A stretch of DNA of 15,860 nt from Microcaldota archaeon (GCA_016214445.1 JACROM010000132.1:1-15860); one strand, 5' to 3'; positions 1-6,159 are shown, counted from the stretch's first letter. Program-made: numbers and translations. Notes: generated from the letters alone by a model not told the origin.

Positions 1-1
1 T

Positions 2-133
2 TTTTCTGACAAAAAAATAATTTTTCGAGGAGAACAGAGGAAGCTAAAGGCACCAAAAACGCTGAAAAAGAACCAAACAAGTAGAAAGCCGCAAGCCGAC
101 AACCAAAAGCTCAGAAACAACCCAAAGAAGTAA
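2..133 (+). CDS. Possible 3' end of a lysine-rich protein (5' truncated by window)
   Basis: One + frame is open from the window edge to a TAA at 131-133 and encodes 43 residues, rich in Lys, Asn, Gln, Arg and Pro, with no hydrophobic core. It could be the basic disordered tail of a nucleic-acid-binding or ribosomal protein. The stretch is strikingly poor in T on the + strand, which either fits a Lys/Asn/Gln-rich tail or marks an unstructured non-coding region. The other two + frames are closed early. No motif identifies a family, and the upstream part lies outside the window, so the call is weak. Confidence 0.28.
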   Translation, partial: FSDKKIIFRGEQRKLKAPKTLKKNQTSRKPQADNQKLRNNPKK

Positions 134-160
134 CGAAGAGCCTCGTTTTCCCGTCTTAAG

Positions 161-176
161 AAAGGTTTTTATATTT
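161..176 (+). promoter_or_regulatory. TATA-box promoter of the ftsZ pair
   Basis: A purine-rich BRE-like AAAGG (161-165) is followed by a T-rich TATA element (166-176). The expected start of transcription about 25 nt downstream falls near 198-203, leaving a short leader with a GGGGCGATC ribosome-binding-like stretch (211-219) ahead of ATG 226. This argues against a TTG start at 175, which overlaps the TATA element itself. Confidence 0.55.
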
Positions 177-225
177 GATAAAAGTGGTTTTAACACTTTT
201 TAAACAAAAAGGGGCGATCAAGCAT

Positions 226-1296
226 ATGATGGACAATCTGGTAAAGGATGCAATGTCTCACTCGGCAACAGCAACGAAAGCCATGAGCGATGACATAGAG
301 GAAATCAAGATAACAGTAGTCGGAGTAGGCGGCGGCGGAAACAACACTATCGGCAGGCTCAAGCGACTTAACGTGAGGGGCGCGGAACTCATAGCATGCA
401 ATACCGACAGGCAGCACCTGAACCTGTTGGATGAAAGCGTCAAGAAAATCCTGATAGGAAAGAGCGTAACAAAAGGCCTCGGGGCAGGGGGCTTTCCTGA
501 AGTGGGCATGAAGTGCGCCGAAGTGGACAGGCCGCTTTTGGAGAACACGCTGGCAGGCTGCCACCTTGTTTTCATTTGCGCGGGCATGGGCGGCGGCACT
601 GGAACCGGAGCAGCGCCCATAGTAGCGCAAGTAGCCAAGGACGCGGGAGCAATAGTTGTTTCGATGGTCAACTACCCGTTCGCGCTCGAAAGAGCAAGAG
701 TCAAGAAAGCGGACGAAGGCATACAGCGCCTGCGCGAGTTTTCCGACTCAGTTATCATACTCGACAACAACCGCCTAGTGCAGTTGGTACCGAACCTGCC
801 CATGAACCAGGCGTTCTTGGTAGCGGATGAAATACTTGCCAAGGCCATCAGCGGCCTGGTGTTCACCATCACGCAGCCTTCGCTGGTCAACATCGACTTC
901 GCGGACGTCCGGGCTGTAATGAGCGCTGGGGACGTGGGCATGATTGCAGTCGGGACAGGCAAGGGCAACAACAAGGTCGAGGACGCGGTTGAAAGCGTCA
1001 TGAAGAACAGGCTCTTGGACGTTGACTTCGCAGGCGCGAAAGGCGCGCTCATCCACATTGCAGGCGGCAACGACCTGACGCTCGGCGACGCGATCAAGGC
1101 AGGCGAAATGATTACCGAGCAGATGGACCCGAACGCGTCAGTCAAGTGGGGCGCGAGGCTGCTGCCGGACTATGACGGAAAAATAGACATCACCGCCATA
1201 GTGACCGGCGTAAAGTCACCACACGTGATAGGCAGGCCGCTAGTTGAAGCCAAGCCAATCAAGAGCGCAGGCTATGACATCGAAATCATAGGTTGA
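226..1296 (+). CDS. ftsZ: Cell division protein FtsZ (first tandem copy)
   Basis: This is a tubulin-superfamily GTPase that polymerises into the cytoplasmic division ring. From ATG 226 it is 356 aa. The N-terminal nucleotide-binding glycine loop is GVGGGGNN (about residues 33-40), followed by GLGAGGFPEVG (84-94). The tubulin signature GGGTGTG is at 122-128, and the T7 synergy loop NIDFAD (222-227) keeps the N-x-D-x-x-D catalytic residues, so it should be an active GTPase. The C-terminal tail is very short and ends in YDIEIIG. ATG 226 (or ATG 229) is chosen over TTG 175 because the TATA box overlaps 175. It shares unusual motifs with the next gene (GGFPEVGMKCAE, DNNRLVQ, VPNLPMNQAF), so the two look like a tandem duplication. 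Which archaeal class (FtsZ1 or FtsZ2) it belongs to cannot be set by eye; the DNNRL/VPNLP block resembles haloarchaeal FtsZs. Confidence 0.95.
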   Translation: MMDNLVKDAMSHSATATKAMSDDIEEIKITVVGVGGGGNNTIGRLKRLNVRGAELIACNTDRQHLNLLDESVKKILIGKSVTKGLGAGGFPEVGMKCAEVDRPLLENTLAGCHLVFICAGMGGGTGTGAAPIVAQVAKDAGAIVVSMVNYPFALERARVKKADEGIQRLREFSDSVIILDNNRLVQLVPNLPMNQAFLVADEILAKAISGLVFTITQPSLVNIDFADVRAVMSAGDVGMIAVGTGKGNNKVEDAVESVMKNRLLDVDFAGAKGALIHIAGGNDLTLGDAIKAGEMITEQMDPNASVKWGARLLPDYDGKIDITAIVTGVKSPHVIGRPLVEAKPIKSAGYDIEIIG

Positions 1297-1309
1297 TTCG
1301 TTTTTACGA

Positions 1310-1334
1310 AGAGGCCCTTTGTTTTTCGGCCTCT
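1310..1334 (+). terminator. Hairpin after the first ftsZ
   Basis: A 7-bp stem (1310-1316 with 1328-1334; core GAGGCC/GGCCTC) encloses an 11-nt T-rich loop, just after the stop of the first ftsZ. T-runs lie before the stem (1301-1305) and in the loop (1322-1326), while an A-run follows. It may attenuate transcription between the two ftsZ genes, but the downstream A-run is not a classical + strand terminator. The rest of the 162-nt gap up to 1458 holds no clear TATA box. Confidence 0.35.
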
Positions 1335-1458
1335 CAAAAAAAGACCAGTAAGCTGTTGAAACCACCGCAAGAAAAACCGACGGTCCCCAACAATAGGGCT
1401 GAAGGCCGAGTACTCCGGAGGGGTCAACAAGCCAAAAACCCGTCGGAGATGATGTAAA

Positions 1459-2532
1459 ATGGTAGGAATGGAGGGCATTCTTGCGGATGCCATGAAAAAG
1501 TCCTCCCAAAAGGGAGAAAAGGAATTTGACGCCTCAAACATAAAAATAAGCGTCGTAGGAGTAGGAGGAGCTGGAACCAACACCGTTGCCAGGCTCTACA
1601 AGATGGGAATAAAGAGCGCCGAGACCATAGCGGTCAACACCGACCAGAACCACCTGAAGATGATAGAATGCGACAGACGGCTCCTGATCGGCGGAAAACT
1701 GACCAAAGGCATGGGCGCAGGCGGTTTCCCTGAAGTGGGCATGAAGTGCGCGGAACAGTCCCGCGAAAAGTTCGCCGAAATACTTGGCGATTCCGAACTC
1801 GTTTTCGTGTGCGCAGGCCTAGGCGGCGGCACTGGAACAGGAGCAGCTCCAGTCATCGCCGAAGTGGCGAAGCAGACAGGCGCAATAGTTGTCTCCATGG
1901 TCACTTACCCGTTCTCGCTTGAACGCGCGCGCTTGGGCAAGGCCGACTGGGGTCTTGAAGCGTTGCGCAACGTATGCGACACAACAGTCATAATAGACAA
2001 CAACAGGCTGGTGCAGTACGTGCCCAACCTGCCCATGAACCAGGCTTTTGCAGTAGCGGACACGCTCGTCGCAAAGTCAGTAAAGGGCATCGCGGACACC
2101 ATCATGCTTCCGTCATTGATGAACATCGACTTCGCTGACTTACGCATGATCATGGGCAACGCCGGAGTGGCGATGATTTCCATAGGCGAAGGCCATGGCA
2201 ACGGAAAAGTCGAGGAAGCGGTCAAGAACACCTTGGAACACCCGCTGTTGGATGTCGACTATGCCGGCTCGAAGGGCGCGTTGGTCTTGATACAGGGCGG
2301 CTCGCAGCTCACGTTGGGCGAAGCAATCGAGGTCGGCGAAGGCATCACCGCCAACTTTGACCCGAACGCCTACGTAAAGTGGGGCGCGAGGCTGGTGCCT
2401 GAAATGGGCGACAAAATCAACGTCATGAGCATCGTGACCGGCGTAACCTCACCGCACGTGGTCGGCAGGGACACCAAGACAGTTGCTGCCGCACCGGAAA
2501 AGCAGTACGGCCTGGAAACCATCCGCTTTTAA
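1459..2532 (+). CDS. ftsZ: Cell division protein FtsZ (second tandem copy)
   Basis: This second FtsZ is 357 aa. It carries a glycine loop VGVGGAGTN (about 33-41), GMGAGGFPEVG (84-94), GGGTGTG (122-128) and T7 loop NIDFAD (222-227), all needed for GTP binding and hydrolysis. The first Asn of the usual GAGNN loop is Thr here. It aligns with the upstream copy with essentially one single-residue gap, and more than half of positions are identical by eye. The C-terminus ends in GLETIRF, which resembles the short conserved C-terminal peptide of some archaeal FtsZs and could bind a membrane anchor such as SepF; no SepF gene is in the window. The start is ATG 1459, preceded by a good site GGAGATGAT (1445-1453). 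ATG 1468 is an alternative. The gene lies 162 nt after the first ftsZ, probably in the same transcript. Confidence 0.95.
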   Translation: MVGMEGILADAMKKSSQKGEKEFDASNIKISVVGVGGAGTNTVARLYKMGIKSAETIAVNTDQNHLKMIECDRRLLIGGKLTKGMGAGGFPEVGMKCAEQSREKFAEILGDSELVFVCAGLGGGTGTGAAPVIAEVAKQTGAIVVSMVTYPFSLERARLGKADWGLEALRNVCDTTVIIDNNRLVQYVPNLPMNQAFAVADTLVAKSVKGIADTIMLPSLMNIDFADLRMIMGNAGVAMISIGEGHGNGKVEEAVKNTLEHPLLDVDYAGSKGALVLIQGGSQLTLGEAIEVGEGITANFDPNAYVKWGARLVPEMGDKINVMSIVTGVTSPHVVGRDTKTVAAAPEKQYGLETIRF

Positions 2533-2590
2533 GCCATAAAGCATAAAGGGCGGAAATTATGCTCAAGCCTCTCTGACGGGGTTTGTCTTA

Positions 2591-2663
2591 CTTAGGGTTC
2601 AGCCGGCAGCTTGTTTCACTCGTTTGCTCCTTTCTCTTGCTGCCGGCAACCTTAAGTTTTTTT
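2591..2663 (+). terminator. Long bulged hairpin with T-run after the ftsZ pair
   Basis: Arms CTTAGGGTT (2591-2599) and AACCTTAAG (2648-2656) pair over 9 bp with one G-U. After a 2-nt bulge (CA), GCCGGCAGC (2602-2610) pairs perfectly with GCTGCCGGC (2639-2647). The 28-nt loop is pyrimidine-rich and the stem is followed by seven Ts (2657-2663). It fits a strong terminator for the ftsZ transcript and lies between convergent genes. A smaller hairpin (GCATAA 2541-2546 / TTATGC 2557-2562) precedes it. The large ordered loop leaves room for an RNA-level function. Confidence 0.6.
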
Positions 2664-2679
2664 CCTGATTTTCACGGAG

Positions 2680-3303
2680 TCAACCATTACCCCAACCACT
2701 ATTGAAACTCAGCTTCGGGAAACCGTGCTTTTCCGCGACCTCGCCCAACGCGCTCGAGGCAAGGCCGCCGAAACTCGCCATGTCAACGTACAAAAGGAAA
2801 GGATTCACAACGTTCTCGCCTTTCAGCTTCCTTTTGCCGTAAAACACGAAATCATCATCCGCCTCAATCAGGACAATCTTTGACTTCAGCTCGCCGGCCT
2901 TTCCTTCAACCAAGCCTCCTGCCTTTAAGCCGGGTTTCACGTAAACCGTCCTGAAATCGCTTTTCAAATAACCAGAATCCAGCCACGCGCCTGAAAGCAG
3001 GGTATGCGCATGCGGGATTTTCTCCAGCACCCGCCCGTCTTTCGCGAAAAACGCCTTCTTCAACGCCAAGTTCCTGTTACCTATCCAGTCCAGCAAAAGC
3101 TTGCCCGGGTATTCGAGAACAAAACGCGTGCGGTATGGCCTCTTGACCAAACCCTTAGCGGACAACACGCTGACAATGCGGCTCACCAAACCCTTGCTCA
3201 ACCCCGTTGCCTCGACAATCTGCTTTTGGCTCACCTGTTTCCGGGAATTCAGCAGCAAATACATCACGACCCTGCCGGACTTGCCTGAAAAAACATCCAC
3301 CAT
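2680..3303 (-). CDS. Winged-helix regulator with AbiEi-like C-terminal domain
   Basis: This is a predicted DNA-binding repressor or antitoxin of 207 aa. Residues about 20-56 form a clear winged helix-turn-helix (VSQKQIVEATGLSKGLVSRI is the recognition region). The C-terminal part contains a stretch like VVLIEADDDFVFYGKRKL followed by NPFLLYVDMASFGG. This pattern (charged linker, FYG, then a [SN]P-x-x-LY-[LV]D block) is known from proteins of the type IV toxin-antitoxin AbiEi antitoxin family. No AbiEii nucleotidyltransferase toxin is next to it, so it would be an orphan regulator. ATG 3303 is preferred over an extended start at 3420, because the TATA box (3336-3343) and a perfect palindrome (3344-3363) lie between the two. 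It is transcribed divergently from the translin gene and may repress both. Confidence 0.7.
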   Translation of the reverse strand: MVDVFSGKSGRVVMYLLLNSRKQVSQKQIVEATGLSKGLVSRIVSVLSAKGLVKRPYRTRFVLEYPGKLLLDWIGNRNLALKKAFFAKDGRVLEKIPHAHTLLSGAWLDSGYLKSDFRTVYVKPGLKAGGLVEGKAGELKSKIVLIEADDDFVFYGKRKLKGENVVNPFLLYVDMASFGGLASSALGEVAEKHGFPKLSFNSGWGNG

Positions 3304-3335
3304 ACCCCCAAACACCTTCCAAACGCCAAATTCCT

Positions 3336-3376
3336 TTATAAGTAGTTTACTATATAGTAAACTTAATATAAATACT
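3336..3376. promoter_or_regulatory. Divergent promoter with a perfect 20-bp palindromic operator
   Basis: Positions 3344-3363 read AGTTTACTATATAGTAAACT, a perfect 20-bp palindrome. On the minus strand a TATA box (CTTATAAAG region, 3336-3343) lies about 33-40 nt from the regulator start at 3303. On the plus strand an AT-rich TATA-like stretch (3364-3376) follows the palindrome and faces the translin gene. The symmetry suits a dimeric winged-helix protein, and the obvious candidate is the adjacent regulator, which would control itself. Confidence 0.65.
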
Positions 3377-3486
3377 TTTGGTGGTTCGATTCGCCATTGT
3401 CGAGGCACACCATAGTCCACCGTAACTCTGATTCGTCCGTTTTATTAAACTCGGCCAACCATACTCTTCACAAGAAGGTGATTCAG

Positions 3487-3726
3487 TTGTCATTAGAGGA
3501 AACCATTTCAGAATTAGAGAAGGAATTGACCGCCAAGGAGAAGAGGCAGGACGAGGTCCTGCAGAAGAGCCGCGAGGTAATCCGCTCGTGCGCCAAGGCA
3601 ATCCGCCACATCCATACCGAAGACTACGCGGAAGCGGAAAAGCTGGCTGAAGAGTTGGATTCCGAAGTGAAGAAGCTTGCCAAGGTAGCCGGCGAGGACT
3701 TCCACCACATCGCCCAGAACGCCTAA
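3487..3726 (+). CDS. Translin-family protein, N-terminal part (ends at in-frame TAA)
   Basis: Translin/TRAX-family proteins bind RNA and ssDNA and form the C3PO ribonuclease; archaea carry a single ~190-200 aa homologue. This part is about 79 aa and all-helical: LEETISELEKELTAKEKR, then the conserved QKSREVIRSCAKAIRHIH helix and a short EAEKL hairpin. The start is TTG 3487 because a strong site AAGGTGATT (3475-3483) precedes it; GTG 3478 is an alternative, and a TTG at 3397 only adds non-conserved sequence. A TATA-like TTTATTAAA lies at 3441-3449. The frame ends at TAA 3724-3726. Downstream codons in the same frame continue the family without a gap, so this is half of a normal translin. Confidence 0.75.
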   Translation: MSLEETISELEKELTAKEKRQDEVLQKSREVIRSCAKAIRHIHTEDYAEAEKLAEELDSEVKKLAKVAGEDFHHIAQNA

Positions 3727-4044
3727 CAGGAGTACGTGGAAATCAAGGCGTTCCTTGCACTCGTAAAGAAGGAAAGCCTGCCAACTCCGGAAGAGCTGAA
3801 AATAGATGTTTTATCCTATTTGAACGGCCTGTCGGACTGCGTCGGCGAACTGCGCCGGGCGCTCCAGCTTGCCCTGAGAGCGGACAAAAAGAAGGAAGCG
3901 GAATACTTTTTCGAAAGGATGAACTACATCTACAACAACCTGATGGTCCTGAAATTCTCGAGTTCGCTTGTCGGGCCCCTGAAGAGAAAACAAGACATGG
4001 TTAGAGGACAAATCGAACAAGCTAGGAGTGAAATGTTGCGATAA
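3727..4044 (+). CDS. Translin-family protein, C-terminal part (same frame, after TAA 3724)
   Basis: This reads in the same frame as the preceding part, directly after its TAA. It begins QEYVE, the conserved E-x-x-E motif of TRAX/C3PO nucleases, and continues PTPEEL, LNGLSDCVGELRR and a C-terminal helix RKQDMVRGQIEQARSE. The D-x-x-x-E in DCVGE matches the second pair of catalytic acids of the family, so the whole predicted acidic active site lies after the stop. If translated separately, the likely start is GTG 3736 with AGGAG (3728-3732) ahead of it (102 aa); that would remove the first Glu of QEYVE. The alternatives are stop-codon readthrough, a pseudogene, or a sequencing error; TTA (Leu) to TAA is one base change. 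Confidence 0.75.
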   Translation, partial: QEYVEIKAFLALVKKESLPTPEELKIDVLSYLNGLSDCVGELRRALQLALRADKKKEAEYFFERMNYIYNNLMVLKFSSSLVGPLKRKQDMVRGQIEQARSEMLR

Positions 4045-4095
4045 CCGATTCGCGCACAAAATCGGGTCGGAAAACCAACTTCACCCACCATCGCA

Positions 4096-4449
4096 TCAAC
4101 CCAATGCGTACAGCTTTGCAGTAAGTTTTTTTACCCTCGAGATGAATTCCTCCTTTGCCTTACCGACCTTGCGGCCCGCGAGCCTCTTTTCAACAACCAG
4201 CGGAAAGTCAACCCTGACCACGCTGGCAGCCTTCAGCACGCCTTCGGACAGGTCGCTTTGGGCCAACGCAAGTTCAAAAACGCCGCCACGCCTGACTGAA
4301 GTTACCTTCAGAACTATCATGTCAGCTGAGGAAATGTTGTAACTGCCGGGGCTCATGACAAGCGCAGGCCTCAGCTTCGAACCTTCAAAGTCCGAGAACT
4401 TGAAGTCAAGAAGGACTATATCGCCTTGCTCAAAATTCGAATAGCTCAT
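4096..4449 (-). CDS. MazF/PemK-like toxin (type II, predicted mRNA endoribonuclease)
   Basis: This 117-aa small beta-barrel protein of the MazF/PemK superfamily should cleave mRNA in the cytoplasm when not bound by its antitoxin. The N-terminal FEQGDIVLLDFKFSDFEGSKLRPALVM is the family hallmark (GDIVL, then the S-K-L-R-P-A-L-V loop that holds the catalytic Arg). A later T-S-V-R-R-G block and the LAGRKVGKAKEEF helix match the usual C-terminal half. The start is ATG 4449 with GGAGTGG upstream; GTG 4458 would add three residues. It overlaps the 3' end of the antitoxin gene by 20 nt, so the two are translationally coupled. The partner antitoxin is an RHH protein rather than a MazE (AbrB-fold). 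Confidence 0.85.
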   Translation of the reverse strand: MSYSNFEQGDIVLLDFKFSDFEGSKLRPALVMSPGSYNISSADMIVLKVTSVRRGGVFELALAQSDLSEGVLKAASVVRVDFPLVVEKRLAGRKVGKAKEEFISRVKKLTAKLYALG

Positions 4450-4627
4450 CCGCGCCACTCCAGTCCTCGACGCTTTTAGCGTAAGCGTATTGCTTGAACT
4501 CGTCCTTTTCGACTTTTTCCGCGAAATCCGCTGCTGCCCGGCGCATTACTTCAGTCCACTTTATTTCCGGGTGCTTTTTCATTAGGGCATAAAGTTCCTG
4601 CGGAACCGATAAAGTAACGTTAACCAC
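4430..4627 (-). CDS. Ribbon-helix-helix antitoxin (partner of MazF-like toxin)
   Basis: This 65-aa protein has VNVTLSVPQELYALMKKHP at the N-terminus, a typical ribbon-helix-helix strand plus first helix. KWTEVMRRAAADFAEKV forms the second helix, followed by an acidic tail ending WSGADELFEF that would wrap the toxin. RHH proteins of this type dimerise, bind operator DNA and neutralise a toxin. In archaea the same sequence type (VTLSIPEELYxxMKKHPEIKW) often goes with PIN toxins; here it overlaps a MazF-like gene. GTG 4627 is chosen because GGTGAT lies 4 nt ahead; GTG codons at 4636 and 4639 are alternatives. Confidence 0.8.
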   Translation of the reverse strand: MVNVTLSVPQELYALMKKHPEIKWTEVMRRAAADFAEKVEKDEFKQYAYAKSVEDWSGADELFEF

Positions 4628-4655
4628 ACCAATCACCACACTTATTTGCCTTATT

Positions 4656-4673
4656 TAAGTATAAATACTTAAC
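4656..4673 (-). promoter_or_regulatory. Promoter/operator inverted repeat of the RHH-MazF operon
   Basis: TTAAGTAT (4656-4663) and ATACTTAA (4666-4673) form a perfect inverted repeat with a 2-nt spacer. Its centre, read on the minus strand as TATTTATAC, doubles as a TATA box about 37 nt upstream of the antitoxin start. A symmetric site over the TATA box is what is expected for autoregulation by an RHH antitoxin dimer. Confidence 0.5.
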
Positions 4674-4679
4674 GTTTGC

Positions 4680-5483
4680 TTAATCTTCCTCCCACAATTT
4701 CTTTTCCTCCTCTTCTCCCAGCGGAGGCGTTTCCGGTTTCTCCGGCAAAAAATGCTTTTCCGCTTCTTCTTCGGAATGCGGCCTGCGGAAAACGGAAGCC
4801 ACGGCGCCGGCCACTGACGAAAACAGCCGCTTAAAGAAGTGAGGACGATTTTTAGACTCTTCCTGTTCGCTTTTAAGGAGCTCGAACTCGCGCCTCACGT
4901 TTTTCAGGAAGGTTTTCGCTTTTTCTTCGGTAATGGTGCTGCTTAAGACGCCAGTAACTAATCCCCGGTTCTTTTCTATAAAATCAAGCGCAGCTGAGGG
5001 GTTCCTGAGGCGAACGCTTGTCTTTATCGCATCGTCGTAAGGCACCACGGCGGTTATTGGCTTTTTCCCTTCGCGCGAAAGTTTCAGCAGCCGGTAAGCC
5101 ATGAAAACAGCAGCTGCCCTTGCATATGCCTTCTTGTCAAAATGCTGTTCCAAATCAGCCGCCAAATAATGATGCAACGGTTTTGCGCTTCTACGGAACC
5201 TTTTAGGCAATAGGTGGCCGAATTGTTTGCCGCCAGTTTCCTTGGAAGCGGAAGTCCTCGAACCAATAGTCGCCACTACGCAGTTGCCCGAAAGGTAATT
5301 TTTAAGAAGCGAATCATGCAAGTGAGGCAAATCTTCTTCGCACGCATATCCGTCCACGCCGACGAGTATTATTTTGTTCCTGCCTTTCAGCCCAGTAAAG
5401 ACATGTTCAACAGGATGCAGCTTGCCTTTTGGAACGCCTTTCGGTCTGCCGGTCGGTTTTCCTTCCAGTTGCTCGCGGGCCAT
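4680..5483 (-). CDS. Unknown protein A, paralogue of the upstream gene
   Basis: I do not recognise this 267-aa protein. The N-terminus is basic with an AT-hook-like core (TGRPKGVPKGK). Next is a predicted strand region (LKGRNKIILVGVDGY), then a helical core with KPLHHYLAADL, and a conserved block KPITAV...LRNPSAALDFIE...LVTGV. A basic amphipathic segment (FFKRLFSSVAGAVASVFRR) and a strongly acidic tail follow. The LKGR, PL-H, KPITAV and P-x-x-AL-x-x-IE positions also occur in the same order in the protein encoded immediately upstream, so the two are paralogues. ATG 5483 is preferred over TTG 5492. The upstream gene stops at 5494, so the two are almost certainly co-translated. The C-terminal amphipathic helix could contact membrane or RNA; that is inference. 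Confidence 0.7.
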   Translation of the reverse strand: MAREQLEGKPTGRPKGVPKGKLHPVEHVFTGLKGRNKIILVGVDGYACEEDLPHLHDSLLKNYLSGNCVVATIGSRTSASKETGGKQFGHLLPKRFRRSAKPLHHYLAADLEQHFDKKAYARAAAVFMAYRLLKLSREGKKPITAVVPYDDAIKTSVRLRNPSAALDFIEKNRGLVTGVLSSTITEEKAKTFLKNVRREFELLKSEQEESKNRPHFFKRLFSSVAGAVASVFRRPHSEEEAEKHFLPEKPETPPLGEEEEKKLWEED

Positions 5484-5493
5484 GAAAACCAAG

Positions 5494-6159
5494 TCACTCT
5501 TCGGGCTCTTCCTTTTCTCTTCTCCCGATACTCCTCAAAAGTTTCAAAACGCGACTCTTCACTTCAACAGCACGGGTTTTCGGTTCCGCGACTGGTATCG
5601 GGGGTTTGACTTGATCAGTGACAGCTATGGACTCGAAACTTTTTTGAACTGCTTCTATGAGATTTGGAACGTATATCAGGCCCTTCCTATTAGCCAGCTT
5701 CGTCAGAGCAGGCGCCTTCGTTTCAATTATCCGCAAAGCAGTCTGGGGCTTACCAAGAAAATCCAGGACATGCTTTGCAACGTTCTCGCGCAGAACCGCG
5801 GTTATCGGCTTTCTATGGGCGATAAGGGCATGCACGATTAAAAGAGCCCTCAGCTTGTTGACTACTCCGATCTGGCGCGCCTGAACCTCCTTGGAAGCTC
5901 CACGTTCGATGAACTCGTAAAGGTGCGGGGCGATTTTATGATCCAAAGGAATGGCGCGGGAGTGAAAGCCGTCAGGCAGAAGGTCAGTATCGAGATTGTC
6001 CTCAAAACCTTCGGTTCCCACGCTTCTTTTTTCAAGGTTTTCGAGGTACTCCCGCAAGTCCGAATGGAATGTATCGCCTTTAGGGTTCCTTACTGAAATG
6101 ATTTCAATATCCCTGCCTTTCAAGGTCGGCCTTAAGACTTCAAAATGTTCCGAGGTCAT
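5494..6159 (-). CDS. Unknown protein B, paralogue of the downstream gene
   Basis: This is an unrecognised 221-aa protein. It begins with LKGRDIEIISVRNPKGD (predicted strands) and carries a helical middle (IPLDHKIAPHLYEFIE). It then has the shared KPITAV block followed by GKPQTALRIIE and LTKL, and ends with a basic helix (KSRVLKLLRSIGRR) and an acidic tail. Order and spacing match protein A, although the proteins differ in length because A has an extra basic N-terminus and longer tail. The start ATG 6159 has AAGGTGG 5 nt ahead, and a TATA-like TTTATTTA lies at 6184-6191. The gene starts a two-gene operon lying between two toxin-antitoxin loci. There are no catalytic motifs, signal peptide or transmembrane segment visible to me. 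Confidence 0.7.
   Translation of the reverse strand: MTSEHFEVLRPTLKGRDIEIISVRNPKGDTFHSDLREYLENLEKRSVGTEGFEDNLDTDLLPDGFHSRAIPLDHKIAPHLYEFIERGASKEVQARQIGVVNKLRALLIVHALIAHRKPITAVLRENVAKHVLDFLGKPQTALRIIETKAPALTKLANRKGLIYVPNLIEAVQKSFESIAVTDQVKPPIPVAEPKTRAVEVKSRVLKLLRSIGRREKEEPEE

Noticed and set aside
3380..3412. GGTTCGATTC string resembling a tRNA T-arm
   Set aside because: The stem pairs only with a wobble and an 8-nt loop, and no acceptor, D or anticodon arms can be found upstream.
3304..3420. Longer N-terminus for the winged-helix regulator
   Set aside because: It would run through the palindrome and TATA box; the conserved region starts after ATG 3303.
4045..4065. CCGATT/AATCGG hairpin after translin
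   Set aside because: It is a 6-bp stem without a T-run, too weak to call a terminator.
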